Virus record (IMG/VR): IMGVR_UViG_3300036832_000855
Span: 58,420 to 122,419 of that record
Source of the DNA: a virus
Strand: one strand, 5' to 3'
DNA: 64,000 bases
Each line of letters begins with the position of its first letter. Within the stretch, counting starts at the first letter, position 1. The position numbers and the translations under genes are program-made. This document shows, piece by piece, positions 55,585-62,910 of the stretch. The notes beneath the pieces are model-generated. The model was not told the DNA's origin, made no database searches, and saw only the letters and a program-made list of their open reading frames with translations.

Positions 55585-55763
55585 TCGTCCTCCTCGGTCG
55601 TTGGGTCGGGCTCTACCTTGACATAGATCCCGTGATTGGTCCGCTTGCCGCACACGTGGCAGCGTTCCTCAGGCCAGCCAGAAACTCGCGGCGGGTCGAT
55701 GTCCATGCCGCCGTCGGGCCATCTGGTCCGCCAGCACGGCAGGCAGAGCGGGGCGAGGATCAG
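55557..55763 (-). CDS. small zinc-finger-like protein with non-standard start
   Basis: 68 codons with two Cys pairs: PLCLPCWRTRWPDGG near 6-20 and ERCHVCGKRTNHGIYVKVEP near 36-55. No ATG/GTG/TTG precedes the first pair; a CTG (55761-55763) overlaps the upstream TGA. An ATG at about residue 20 would lose the first pair. The end overlaps the ssb start by 28 bases. Start uncertain. Confidence 0.5.
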   Translation of the reverse strand: MILAPLCLPCWRTRWPDGGMDIDPPRVSGWPEERCHVCGKRTNHGIYVKVEPDPTTEEDECLASTSTP

Positions 55764-56329
55764 CTCTCCTCGGTCGGGGCGAGATCGAACTCTGCTTGCT
55801 CGATCGCCACGCCGCTCGCGAGCTTGTCGACGCAGCGGGCGCAGCCGTAACGCTCGGTGCGCCGGGGCGCGCGAATCGCGTTCGTGCCGCCCTGGCCGCC
55901 GCGCGAGATCCGCTCATAGCCGGTCACGATCCGGTAGTCGCGCGCCGCGTCGATCGGCTCGCCACAGTGAACGCACGGCGGGCCGGTCAGCCGCGGCTCC
56001 TGCACCACCGGCGCGACCGCGGCGCGGGTCACCCGGACACCGGTCAGGCCCTCGCGCTTGAACGTGTCGCGAGCCTCGATCGCGGTCGGCGCCCGAATGG
56101 ACGCGACGACCTTGCCGTCGGCGTCCAGAAGGGTCCAGGCCGGGTCGGCGAGTTGGTCCGCGTAGCTCACGATGTGATTATCGCAGATCGGGCAGGAGCG
56201 GGATGGCCGGACGCGCTCATAGCACTTGGCGCAGATCTTGACCGGCGGCTCCGTGTGAGGCTGGTTCGCCAGGAAGCCGGACCACTCGCCGCAGCGTCCG
56301 CACTTGCCCGACCACCACGCCTCCGCCAC
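55760..56329 (-). CDS. multi-zinc-ribbon protein
   Basis: 189 residues with several Cys pairs: WSGKCGRCGEWSGFLAN, PPVKICAKCYERVRPSR, SCPICDNHIVSYADQL, GPPCVHCGEPIDAARDY, ERYGCARCVDKLASG. A possible DNA- or protein-binding scaffold. No known family; likely important because it is conserved in fold-like repeats (inference). Confidence 0.65.
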   Translation of the reverse strand: MAEAWWSGKCGRCGEWSGFLANQPHTEPPVKICAKCYERVRPSRSCPICDNHIVSYADQLADPAWTLLDADGKVVASIRAPTAIEARDTFKREGLTGVRVTRAAVAPVVQEPRLTGPPCVHCGEPIDAARDYRIVTGYERISRGGQGGTNAIRAPRRTERYGCARCVDKLASGVAIEQAEFDLAPTEES

Positions 56330-56330
56330 A

Positions 56331-56561
56331 TCACTTCGCCAGCACGGATGACGCCGACGCGTAGACGGCCTGGCTCGTGTTGTTGCCCAGGACCACGCCC
56401 GTGTTGCTGGTCTGCGTGACGCCCCAGCTCTGCGGCTGCGGCCCAGGCGCCAGCGTGCGGTAGCTGCCGGATCCGCCGAACACCCGGTCGGTGAACAGGT
56501 CGGCTTCGGCCTCGGTCGCCGAACCGATGCCGCGATTGCGTTTCCGCTCGTCCGGCATCAC
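56331..56561 (-). CDS. unknown small protein
   Basis: 76 residues: MMPDERKRNRGIGSATEAEA, DRVFGGSGSYRTLAPGPQPQ, SNTGVVLGNNTSQAVYASAS. Low-complexity. No family recognised. Confidence 0.5.
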   Translation of the reverse strand: MMPDERKRNRGIGSATEAEADLFTDRVFGGSGSYRTLAPGPQPQSWGVTQTSNTGVVLGNNTSQAVYASASSVLAK

Positions 56562-56575
56562 GATGCCGGTGTCCC

Positions 56576-56785
56576 TCAGAAAGGGCGCACCACCACCGTC
56601 AGCCGGTCGAGCTTCCCGTTCGAGACCAGCTCGTCGGGGATCGCGCGCGCAGCAAGCAACTGCGCCTGCTCGGGGTCGCGCGCGAGCGTGGCCGTCAGCG
56701 GCACGACGATCTGGGCCTCGTCGATCACCTCGTCGTCCTTGTCACGCTTCTCCTGCAGGATCACGGCGTACTCGTAGAGCTGCAT
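56576..56785 (-). CDS. unknown small protein
   Basis: 69 residues. MQLYEYAVILQEKRDKDDEV and AQIVVPLTATLARDPEQAQL, then a terminal LVSNGKLDRLTVVVRPF. The pattern YEYAVILxxK..D.E..DEA..VV..  is common in small phage proteins of unknown role. Beta-rich. Confidence 0.58.
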   Translation of the reverse strand: MQLYEYAVILQEKRDKDDEVIDEAQIVVPLTATLARDPEQAQLLAARAIPDELVSNGKLDRLTVVVRPF

Positions 56786-56786
56786 G

Positions 56787-57053
56787 TCAGCCCTCCTCGG
56801 GTTGGGGTTGATGGACTTCGGTTGCTTCCTCGCGCCGGGCGATCAGCATCTCCGCGGCGCCCTTGCCGACCAGCGAACGAAGCGCCTCGTCGCTCGCGCC
56901 GCACAGCCGAATCAGCAGCTCGACGTTCCAGCCGGTCTCGGTCCACTGCACGTCGACCGCCGGTGACAGCAGGCCGCTCATGTCGAGCCCGGCGAGCGCC
57001 TTGGTGTCCGTCGCCCAGTCGTACACGTCACGTGGGTCGATCGCCTCGTGCAT
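56787..57053 (-). CDS. unknown small protein
   Basis: 88 residues from the ATG at 57053 (GGAGGC ribosome site; an ATG at 57071 is less good). MHEAIDPRDVYDWATDTKAL, GWNVELLIRLCGASDEALRS. Acidic end. No family recognised. Confidence 0.55.
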   Translation of the reverse strand: MHEAIDPRDVYDWATDTKALAGLDMSGLLSPAVDVQWTETGWNVELLIRLCGASDEALRSLVGKGAAEMLIARREEATEVHQPQPEEG

Positions 57054-57405
57054 TGCGCCTCCATTCTGCAACGAGGTGCGGATCCTGCACTTCCCAGAGG
57101 TGGAGGACGTGGGGATGCACGTTGACCCAGAAGCTCCGCGGTGGCATCGGGATGCAGAAGACCACTCCCGGCCGCAAGTCGTGCGCGGCCGCGACTAACT
57201 CCTCCCACGTCGGGATGCGATCCGGCCCGGACAACGAGATGTGCCAGCGCGGGTCGCCCTTGACGACCGGCTCGCGGCCGATCAGCGCCCGCAGACCGCC
57301 CTTCTCGAACGCGTCCGGCGGCGGGACGTCGGCCGGGTACTGCTTGCGCCACGCCTCGTTGAAGCTCTCGGGCATCGACGCCGGATGCCAGCCGTTCCGG
57401 CTCAC
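57028..57405 (-). CDS. unknown protein
   Basis: 125 residues from a GTG at 57405. SMPESFNEAWRKQYPADVPP, DAFEKGGLRALIGREPVVKG, MPPRSFWVNVHPHVLHLWEV. Overlaps its downstream neighbour by 26 bases. Perhaps a small enzyme-like fold; no family recognised. Confidence 0.55.
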   Translation of the reverse strand: MSRNGWHPASMPESFNEAWRKQYPADVPPPDAFEKGGLRALIGREPVVKGDPRWHISLSGPDRIPTWEELVAAAHDLRPGVVFCIPMPPRSFWVNVHPHVLHLWEVQDPHLVAEWRRNARGDRPT

Positions 57406-57575
57406 CGGGCGAATCGCCCCCCATTCGTAAGCTCGTCCAAGCGTCGCATGACGCGCTCCGCAGTCTCGGCGTCCTCGATCGTGGCGTATTCGTCGACCCA
57501 CTGGGCGAGTGCGTTCTGAACGACGCGTGCCTCGTCGCTCGTCAGAGTCAACGTCCAATCTTCGGATTGGCTCAT
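57402..57575 (-). CDS. small protein with MSQSE-type start
   Basis: 57 residues: MSQSEDWTLTLTSDEARVVQ, NALAQWVDEYATIEDAETAE. The start region (Met-Ser-Gln-Ser-Glu) and its DNA are shared with genes at 58436 and 58198. Helical. Function unknown. Confidence 0.55.
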   Translation of the reverse strand: MSQSEDWTLTLTSDEARVVQNALAQWVDEYATIEDAETAERVMRRLDELTNGGRFAR

Positions 57576-57805
57576 CAGGGAGCCTCCTCTCCCGCGACCG
57601 CTCGCACGTCGTCAGCCCACGCCTTCAAGTCGCTCGCGTGCCGCCGCAACTCGTCAGGCGCGAACTCGCGGCCATCCGCCAGCAGGCCGAGAAGCGCGAC
57701 GATGACCCGCGCCTCCGTGTTGCCCCGAATCAAAAGCCGTTCTTGCACCCGGACCTCCTCCTCGGCGCTACGAATTCGACCGCCGCTGTGGCCCAAGTCA
57801 GGCAT
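57575..57805 (-). CDS. unknown small protein
   Basis: 76 residues from the ATG at 57805: MPDLGHSGGRIRSAEEEVRV, NTEARVIVALLGLLADGREF, DELRRHASDLKAWADDVRAV. Helical. No family recognised. Confidence 0.55.
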   Translation of the reverse strand: MPDLGHSGGRIRSAEEEVRVQERLLIRGNTEARVIVALLGLLADGREFAPDELRRHASDLKAWADDVRAVAGEEAP

Positions 57806-58205
57806 ATGCCGCCTCCCGACATTGGATGCGCAGCGCAACCGCGTCCTCCCGGCGCATGTAGCCCAGGCCACGCGGGCAGTAGCGCTCGAAGTGCGCCGCG
57901 CAGAGCGCGTAGCCCCGTCGGTCCTCGGGGCCACCCCCAGGCGCAAAGACGCACTTGTGCCACGGGTTGAACACCGAGATCGCCTCCGCTGCGGGCTCGT
58001 GGCAGAGCTTGTGGCAGCACTCCTGCGGCGCAAGAGGTCGACCGCCGCTTTGATTCGGATCCTTGCGCGCAGCAGATGACGACGCCCGGTTCGGCTCCGC
58101 CGCCGTTCTAGGCTGGCCCCGACCCTCCTCGGCTCCGCTGTCTGCCGCGCCGTCATGGCCGCGCGCAAGCTCGCTCGAAACCCCGCCTTGGCTCGGATCA
58201 GGCAT
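57798..58205 (-). CDS. small Cys/His-rich protein
   Basis: 135 residues from the ATG at 58205. Cys/His motif: PQECCHKLCHEPAAEAISVF, PWHKCVFAPGGGPEDRRGYA, LCAAHFERYCPRGLGYMRRE. Probably metal binding. N-terminal low complexity. No family recognised. Confidence 0.56.
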   Translation of the reverse strand: MPDPSQGGVSSELARGHDGAADSGAEEGRGQPRTAAEPNRASSSAARKDPNQSGGRPLAPQECCHKLCHEPAAEAISVFNPWHKCVFAPGGGPEDRRGYALCAAHFERYCPRGLGYMRREDAVALRIQCREAAYA

Positions 58206-58443
58206 CGTCGAACTCCTTGCGTTCCTCGGCCTCGTGGTAAGCCACGTCGGACAATGCTTCCTCGGCGGCCTGCTGGATCGCATCGTTCTCGGGGATGCTG
58301 CGACCCTCTGCCTCGTCGGTGTCGTGATGCCATCTGCTCTGCCACGCCCACACCCATCGCCCGTCTGGCGTCATGCGACTGACGCGGTGCAGCAGTTTGC
58401 CGTCAACCGTTCGTGACGTTTCGGATCGGCTCAGATCAGGCAT
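58198..58443 (-). CDS. unknown small protein with MPDLSRSETS start
   Basis: 81 residues: MPDLSRSETSRTVDGKLLHR, VSRMTPDGRWVWAWQSRWHH, then an acidic helical NDAIQQAAEEALSDVAYHEA. N-terminal SRSETS resembles SQSETS of the next gene. No family recognised. Confidence 0.55.
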   Translation of the reverse strand: MPDLSRSETSRTVDGKLLHRVSRMTPDGRWVWAWQSRWHHDTDEAEGRSIPENDAIQQAAEEALSDVAYHEAEERKEFDDA

Positions 58444-58636
58444 CGGGAGCCTCCGTCGCTCGAAAGGGGTCAACGATCGGCCAAGGTCCGCAGCGATAGC
58501 AGCCGCAGATCGTCGCGATCGTGGGCGGATCGGCTAGCGAGTACAGCTCATCCTCGTCGCACCGTGGGCAGTAAGGCCAGCCGTCAGGCCGCCAGCGTCG
58601 ATAACCAAGCCTTCCTGACGTTTCGGATTGGCTCAC
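58436..58636 (-). CDS. small zinc-ribbon-like protein with SQSETS start
   Basis: 66 residues from a GTG at 58636 (a GTG at 58642 would add VT). VSQSETSGRLGYRRWRPDGW, YCPRCDEDELYSLADPP, TICGCYRCGPWPIVDPF. Two Cys pairs form a zinc ribbon. The N-terminal five residues match genes 57402 and 58198. Confidence 0.55.
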   Translation of the reverse strand: MSQSETSGRLGYRRWRPDGWPYCPRCDEDELYSLADPPTIATICGCYRCGPWPIVDPFRATEAPDA

Positions 58637-58638
58637 GG

Positions 58639-59037
58639 TCACGTGTCGCCCTCGCAGCCCCGGCGGAACGCCTGCGTCTCCGGGTCGTAGCGATACCAGC
58701 ACACCACGTCGGCGAGCGGCATGTCGCCGCGCCACTCGTCGGTCACGCCGGTCGGCCGGTGGCAGTGCTGGCACTCGCCGCCGTCGGCGAGCTGGTCGCA
58801 CAGCCGCATGACGGCCTCGACCGGATTCATCGCCGCCGCCGCCTCGAACGCCTGGCGGCCGGGCTTGTTCTTCGCAACCGGACGGCCGCTCGGCCCGAGG
58901 TGATACTCGGCGACGGCCATCCACACCACCGGCTGCTCGTCGTCGGAGTAGCGGATCTGGAAGCTCGTGGCGCCGGTGCGCCCGATGAACTTGGCGCCCG
59001 CGGCCAGGCGCGGATCGTCAGTCGGCGGTGTCTTCAT
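58639..59037 (-). CDS. unknown small protein
   Basis: 132 residues from the ATG at 59037: MKTPPTDDPRLAAGAKFIGR, FQIRYSDDEQPVVWMAVAEY, LCDQLADGGECQHCHRPTGV. A Cys/His site near 95. No family recognised. Confidence 0.58.
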   Translation of the reverse strand: MKTPPTDDPRLAAGAKFIGRTGATSFQIRYSDDEQPVVWMAVAEYHLGPSGRPVAKNKPGRQAFEAAAAMNPVEAVMRLCDQLADGGECQHCHRPTGVTDEWRGDMPLADVVCWYRYDPETQAFRRGCEGDT

Positions 59038-59317
59038 CGGGCTCGGGCTCGTCGTCGAAGCCGCAGTCGTCGCAGACCGTGTCGTCCGCCGCGATGTGGC
59101 CACCGCACTCCGGGCATTTGCGGCACAGCGGCAGACCCATCTGCGCGAACTCGGGGTCCTCGCAGATGTAGCAGCCCTCCCGGTGGATCACCGGCGTCGA
59201 GGTGAAGCTGTCGGTCAGCAGCACGTGGGCCAGGTCGTCCGGCCTGGTCCAGGGACCGAGGCCACGCTCGCGGCGCTGCTCGTCGGTCAGTAGCCAGCGG
59301 GGATCCGGTTCGCTCAT
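59018..59317 (-). CDS. small zinc-ribbon protein
   Basis: 99 residues: MSEPDPRWLLTDEQRRERGL, VIHREGCYICEDPEFAQMGL, LCRKCPECGGHIAADDTVCD. Several Cys pairs, zinc-ribbon-like, acidic end DDEPEPDEDTAD. Overlaps the next gene by 20 bases. Behind the degenerate P12. Confidence 0.6.
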   Translation of the reverse strand: MSEPDPRWLLTDEQRRERGLGPWTRPDDLAHVLLTDSFTSTPVIHREGCYICEDPEFAQMGLPLCRKCPECGGHIAADDTVCDDCGFDDEPEPDEDTAD

Positions 59318-59323
59318 GCCTCG

Positions 59324-59352
59324 ACCCTAGCACACGTCGGGAGCCAGTCGCC
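59324..59352 (-). promoter_or_regulatory. degenerate palindrome-spacer promoter P12
   Basis: TAGGGT as -10 and a 17-base spacer TGGCTCCCGACGTGTGC; -35 GGCGAC. Only the ACGTGTGC half of the palindrome is kept. Confidence 0.4.
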
Positions 59353-59458
59353 GGACGTGGATCTCGCTCTTTGCGGACTTTTCGAGCGCACGACTTGACA
59401 CTTCTCGGCTTATCACTCCTTCGTACTAGGTGGAAGGGCAAACGACCGAGGAGACCCC

Positions 59459-59740
59459 ATGATCACCATCACCGAGACCGTCATCAAGCCGCGCAAGGGG
59501 CTGCTCGAACCCACCTACGTGCGCTACCTCATCCGGCCGCTGCAGGTGCGGCGCTTCGAGCCGGTCCTCCTAGGTGAGCGCCACGGCATCACGCCGGTGC
59601 GCCACAGACTTCGCCCGCAGGTCGCTGCCCTGTACGGGACCAACGCCAGCCCCCGTGACCGGATGCGGCACGACTACCGCTGGCGTGGACGGAAGAACCC
59701 GACGGGCCGCTACACCGCGATCGACCCGCGCCAGCGATAG
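59459..59740 (+). CDS. small protein on plus strand behind a CGACCGAGGAG leader
   Basis: 93 residues: MITITETVIKPRKGLLEPTY, VRYLIRPLQVRRFEPVLLGE, RGRKNPTGRYTAIDPRQR. Basic. The ribosome leader AACGACCGAGGAGACCCC is the same one used by minus-strand operons. A TTGACA (59395) lies upstream, with no good -10 at 17 bases. No family recognised. Confidence 0.58.
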   Translation: MITITETVIKPRKGLLEPTYVRYLIRPLQVRRFEPVLLGERHGITPVRHRLRPQVAALYGTNASPRDRMRHDYRWRGRKNPTGRYTAIDPRQR

Positions 59741-59809
59741 GGCAGTTGGCAGGGGCGCGTATCTGCCTCACCAACGCGCACAACCCCTCACCTGGGGAAC
59801 TTTCTCACC

Positions 59810-59833
59810 AACCGGTCAGCACTCTGACCGGTT
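59810..59833 (+). terminator. 10-bp hairpin after the plus-strand gene
   Basis: AACCGGTCAG-CACT-CTGACCGGTT, a perfect stem of ten pairs with a tetraloop. Region 59741-59988 contains no gene, only this and the next hairpin. Confidence 0.55.
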
Positions 59834-59894
59834 CGCTCTCAAGCTCGACAGGCTGCCTGCCGATAATGCGCTCGAACGTCACGGGGCAGACGGT

Positions 59895-59929
59895 GGGCGG
59901 GTCGGCAGTAGGGGACAACCGACCCGCCC
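59895..59929. terminator. 11-bp hairpin between converging genes
   Basis: GGGCGGGTCGG and CCGACCCGCCC arms around 13 bases, perfect. Together with 59810-59833 it separates the converging transcripts of the plus-strand gene and 59989. Confidence 0.5.
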
Positions 59930-59988
59930 GGGCCAGCGTCGTGCTGACGGGAAGTAACGGTCCTCTTAGGGCCGGACGTCTGCGCAGC

Positions 59989-60207
59989 TCACAGCAACTC
60001 CTCGTATGGTGGGGAGCTGCGATGCCGCTCGACCCCGCCCGCGACCGCCTTCAACGCCACCGGCAGCGTCTTGCCCTGGCCGATGTTGAGCGCCTGACGC
60101 TTCGCGTACTTGCGCTCCTGTCGGCGCAGCGTCACGAACCACGCGCCGCCCGGAGCACCCGGCCGGTGGTCGACGTCGATCGTCCAGCTCGGGTAGGCGT
60201 CAGGCAT
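59989..60207 (-). CDS. unknown small protein
   Basis: 72 residues from the ATG at 60207: MPDAYPSWTIDVDHRPGAPG, FVTLRRQERKYAKRQALNIG. Basic mid-part. No family recognised. Confidence 0.52.
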   Translation of the reverse strand: MPDAYPSWTIDVDHRPGAPGGAWFVTLRRQERKYAKRQALNIGQGKTLPVALKAVAGGVERHRSSPPYEELL

Positions 60208-60409
60208 GGAAGACGCCGTCTCGCAGGTAGTTCGCCGCCACGATCGTGAACGAGTAGCGCTTCTCGCCGATCCACTCGACGGCGCCCTCCAGCGCCTCTC
60301 GCAGCTCCGCGTCCGGCCGGTCACCCTGCAGCGCGTAGCCCGGCTCGCTGTTGCGCTGGTGGCGCAGCCAGTTGCGGAGATTGTCGACGGCCAACTCCTG
60401 CGTGATCAC
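60200..60409 (-). CDS. unknown small protein
   Basis: 69 residues from a GTG at 60409 (GTGA overlap): TQELAVDNLRNWLRHQRNSE, LREALEGAVEWIGEKRYSFT, NYLRDGVFHA. Helical. No family recognised. Confidence 0.52.
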   Translation of the reverse strand: MITQELAVDNLRNWLRHQRNSEPGYALQGDRPDAELREALEGAVEWIGEKRYSFTIVAANYLRDGVFHA

Positions 60410-60774
60410 GACCCGCTCGCAAGCGCCCGGCGCACCTGCTCGTCCGCCTGCATCGCCCCTCCGAACCGCGCCCAGAACGCGCCCGCGAGCCGCGCCAGCT
60501 CCTGCATCTTCTCGCCGCCGAACGCCGACGTGAACACGACATCGGCCGCGTACTCCGGTGGGTTCGGGACGACCAGCGCGTGCGTGGCCGCGCTCGGCGG
60601 AAGGCGCGCGCGCTGGCCGAACGCGACCTCGATCCCGGCGCGGCCGCCGCGGCGCCACAGGTTGCCGCCCGCGGCGCCGTTGACCCGCTCGATCGCGTGG
60701 TCGGCGCAGAACTTCTCCCACTCGTCCAGGCTCACGACCGTGTCGGTGAAGTGGATGATCGCGTGCTGCATCAC
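60406..60774 (-). CDS. unknown protein
   Basis: 122 residues: MMQHAIIHFTDTVVSLDEWE, VNGAAGGNLWRRGGRAGIEV, THALVVPNPPEYAADVVFTS, EKMQELARLAGAFWARFGGA. No family recognised. Confidence 0.55.
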   Translation of the reverse strand: MMQHAIIHFTDTVVSLDEWEKFCADHAIERVNGAAGGNLWRRGGRAGIEVAFGQRARLPPSAATHALVVPNPPEYAADVVFTSAFGGEKMQELARLAGAFWARFGGAMQADEQVRRALASGS

Positions 60775-61028
60775 GCCGACCTGTCCGGCGGGATTTCCAG
60801 CGGGGCGCGCAGCTCCGTCTTGTGCGCGAGCACGTCGACGCCGACCGCCGACAGCAGCCTGCAGACGAGCACCTCGGCCCGGTCCTGGACGGCGATCTCG
60901 TGCTCGGGTCCGGCCGCGGGCGGGTCCAGGTTGATCGTCATGTTGAGCGGCGCATACGCCTCGACGAGCACTCGCTGCGCCTGCGTGCTCTGATCGGCTC
61001 TCACCCGGACTACCGCCCAGCGGGCCAC
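60771..61028 (-). CDS. unknown small protein
   Basis: 85 residues: MARWAVVRVRADQSTQAQRV, NMTINLDPPAAGPEHEIAVQ, RAEVLVCRLLSAVGVDVLAH. Beta-rich. No family recognised. Confidence 0.52.
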   Translation of the reverse strand: MARWAVVRVRADQSTQAQRVLVEAYAPLNMTINLDPPAAGPEHEIAVQDRAEVLVCRLLSAVGVDVLAHKTELRAPLEIPPDRSA

Positions 61029-61040
61029 CGTCCTACAGCG

Positions 61041-61208
61041 TCACTCGGCGTCCTCGGGCGCGTCCGGCGTGACTGCCGACTCGGGCGGCGGCTCCGGGCC
61101 TGGGTCGTCCGACTCGGGTGGCGGCGTCGGACCGGGATCGTCGGGCTCGGGCGGCGGCACGGGATCCGGCGTCATTGGCTCGTCACGATCGGGGGGCGTC
61201 TCGGTCAT
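61041..61208 (-). CDS. proline-rich acidic small protein
   Basis: 55 residues from the ATG at 61208 made largely of repeats such as PDPVPPPEPDDPGPTPPPES and DDPGPEPPPESA. Probably disordered; role unknown. Confidence 0.48.
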   Translation of the reverse strand: MTETPPDRDEPMTPDPVPPPEPDDPGPTPPPESDDPGPEPPPESAVTPDAPEDAE

Positions 61209-61231
61209 CGGTCTCCTCTTCGGTTGGGTGG

Positions 61232-61882
61232 TCATCCGCGCGCTTGCGCGTGGTAGGCGTGCGGAGCTTGCCACGCCCGCCGGGTTGTGAGCGGGCCGGG
61301 GCTGTTCACGCTGTTGCCCCACTTGCCGGGGAAGCTGGCCCAGTCACCGAACTCCATCCAGCGGATCGGCACCTCGCCCATCCGGCCGTCCGCGACGTCG
61401 GTCACGTCCCGGTGCGTCGTCGGGTAGTTCGCGTGCGAGTCGCGCGCCACGAACACCGCCGGTTTGCCCTCGGGCATCAGCTCCGTGCTCCAGAACTCCT
61501 TCTTCTCGCCGCCGCCGTGCTGCGAGAACGTCATCAGGATCGGAACGTTCCCCTCGGCGTCGCGGCAGCCGAGCTGGACCATCTCCCAGTCGCCTTCGTG
61601 CTCGCCTACCCCGGCGTACTTCTTCGGGTTGTACAGGTACCACAGCCAGAACTGGTGCCACCACAGCGAGCCGCCGGTGGCGACGCGGTGGTAGCCGACC
61701 GGGTTGTCGTTGACCGGGCGCATGTCCTTCGGGAAGTCGATCCGGCTGTCCGCGTTGCCGGTCAGCTCGTCGAGGCTCGTGATCCTCGTCTCGCCGATCT
61801 TCGCGCCGCGGAGGATGATCGTCTCGACCGGGCTCGGCAGCCACTTCTCACCGCTGTCGAAGACCAGCGCCGGTGTGATCAC
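61232..61882 (-). CDS. VPS62-like (vacuolar sorting 62 family) domain protein
   Basis: 216 residues. MITPALVFDSGEKWLPSPVE and RPVNDNPVGYHRVATGGSLW lead to GEHEGDWEMVQLGCRDAEGN, FSQHGGGEKKEFWSTELM and AVFVARDSHANYPTTHRDVT. The HEGDWE and SHANY motifs are those of the VPS62/DUF946 family known from plants and many bacteria. A phage copy is unusual. Function unknown, perhaps a carbohydrate or membrane-associated enzyme. Confidence 0.62.
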   Translation of the reverse strand: MITPALVFDSGEKWLPSPVETIILRGAKIGETRITSLDELTGNADSRIDFPKDMRPVNDNPVGYHRVATGGSLWWHQFWLWYLYNPKKYAGVGEHEGDWEMVQLGCRDAEGNVPILMTFSQHGGGEKKEFWSTELMPEGKPAVFVARDSHANYPTTHRDVTDVADGRMGEVPIRWMEFGDWASFPGKWGNSVNSPGPLTTRRAWQAPHAYHAQARG

Positions 61883-62196
61883 ACCCGCCGCCAGCCCTTG
61901 TACGGGACGCGCTCGACCAGGCCGCGATCCGCGAGCGCGTACAGGCTCGCGGTCAGCCCGTCCTTCGACATCTCCAGCTCGCGCGCGAGCGCGGTCGCGG
62001 AGATCAGCTCGTCGCCCATCGCAGCGAGCACCTGCTCGTGGCGCTGGCTCGTCGGCAGATCCTTCGCGACCCGCTTGCGAGTCGAGCGGGTGATGCCGAC
62101 GTGCTTCGGGCTCGGGTCCGGCTGCACTGGGATGCGGGCGCGTTGCATGGCGTGGGTGTGGTGGCCCTGGGCGTTCTGCCCGACCTTGATCGTCAT
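61879..62196 (-). CDS. winged-helix DNA-binding protein
   Basis: 105 residues. The end SQRHEQVLAAMGDELISATA, LARELEMSKDGLTASLYALA and DRGLVERVPYKGWRRV is a classic wHTH with recognition helix SKDGLTASLYALADRG. It could regulate the palindrome sites (candidate repressor/activator; inference). Starts with a basic linker. Confidence 0.65.
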   Translation of the reverse strand: MTIKVGQNAQGHHTHAMQRARIPVQPDPSPKHVGITRSTRKRVAKDLPTSQRHEQVLAAMGDELISATALARELEMSKDGLTASLYALADRGLVERVPYKGWRRV

Positions 62197-62429
62197 GCTG
62201 GCCCCCGGTTCACCACGTCGCGCTCCTCGGCTTCCCGGGCGTTACCGCGCTTCTGCTGTCCAGCATGGCGCCCGGACGTTACCCGCTCCAGCGGCTGGGA
62301 TGTGATCCGGTTCTCGCTCTTTGCGGCGAATACGTCGTGAGCTACCTGGTCGGCGCGCGAGCCAATCTCATAACTCGCGCGCCGACGCCAACGCGACCGG
62401 CTGCCCGCACTTCTGGCAGCGAGGCTCAC
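62193..62429 (-). CDS. possible small basic protein (low support)
   Basis: Open frame of 78 codons (MSLAARSAGSRSRWRRRASY, DVFAAKSENRITSQPLERVT, RHAGQQKRGNAREAEERDVV). It overlaps the next gene upstream by about 60 bases. A start nearer the gene's middle is likely; support comes only from the 4-base overlap with the wHTH gene. An operator-like TAGCTCACGACG (62325-62342) lies inside it. Confidence 0.35.
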   Translation of the reverse strand: MSLAARSAGSRSRWRRRASYEIGSRADQVAHDVFAAKSENRITSQPLERVTSGRHAGQQKRGNAREAEERDVVNRGPA

Positions 62430-62553
62430 CGCCGCCTGCCGCGGCCGCGATCAGAAGCTCCGGTTCGAGGACGTGATGCTGCCCGCCAGCCGGACACTGC
62501 AAACCGTCCAGTGCAACCAGGCCCAGCTTCGCGAGCGACACGCCCGGGGGCAT
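62368..62553 (-). CDS. small Cys-containing protein
   Basis: 61 residues: MPPGVSLAKLGLVALDGLQC, ELLIAAAAGGGEPRCQKCGQ, VALASAREL. A possible CxxC knuckle (CQKC). No family recognised. Confidence 0.5.
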   Translation of the reverse strand: MPPGVSLAKLGLVALDGLQCPAGGQHHVLEPELLIAAAAGGGEPRCQKCGQPVALASAREL

Positions 62554-62562
62554 GCCGGAAGG

Positions 62563-62778
62563 CTACCCGCTGCTCGCCTCCGCGACCTCGTGCTCCCAGG
62601 GAATGGTGTCGTGGTCCTCGGCGCGCGTAACCTTGCAGCTCGCCCTGACCGCCACGATCTCGGTCCCGTCCGCCCCGGTGTACACGTCCACGTCGTCGAT
62701 GCTGAAGCTCGCCAGCTCGCAGCCCTGCTGCTTGGCGATCAGTTCCGCGGCGCCCATTGCAATCTCGGTCCAGCTCAT
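62563..62778 (-). CDS. unknown small protein
   Basis: 71 residues: MSWTEIAMGAAELIAKQQGC, ASFSIDDVDVYTGADGTEIV, VRASCKVTRAEDHDTIPWEH. Beta-rich. The region 62779-62910 upstream contains no gene that I can support; inverted repeats ACATAC/GTATGT lie there. Confidence 0.55.
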   Translation of the reverse strand: MSWTEIAMGAAELIAKQQGCELASFSIDDVDVYTGADGTEIVAVRASCKVTRAEDHDTIPWEHEVAEASSG

Positions 62779-62910
62779 GATCGAAGCCTCGCTTAGTACA
62801 GCTTATGTGCTGAGCGATCCCCGACGCGCCCTCGCCCGGTGATTCCTAACACTGCGTACATACCCGGTTGTCGCGAGTATGTCACCCGCTGAGGACGATT
62901 CCGTGAACGC

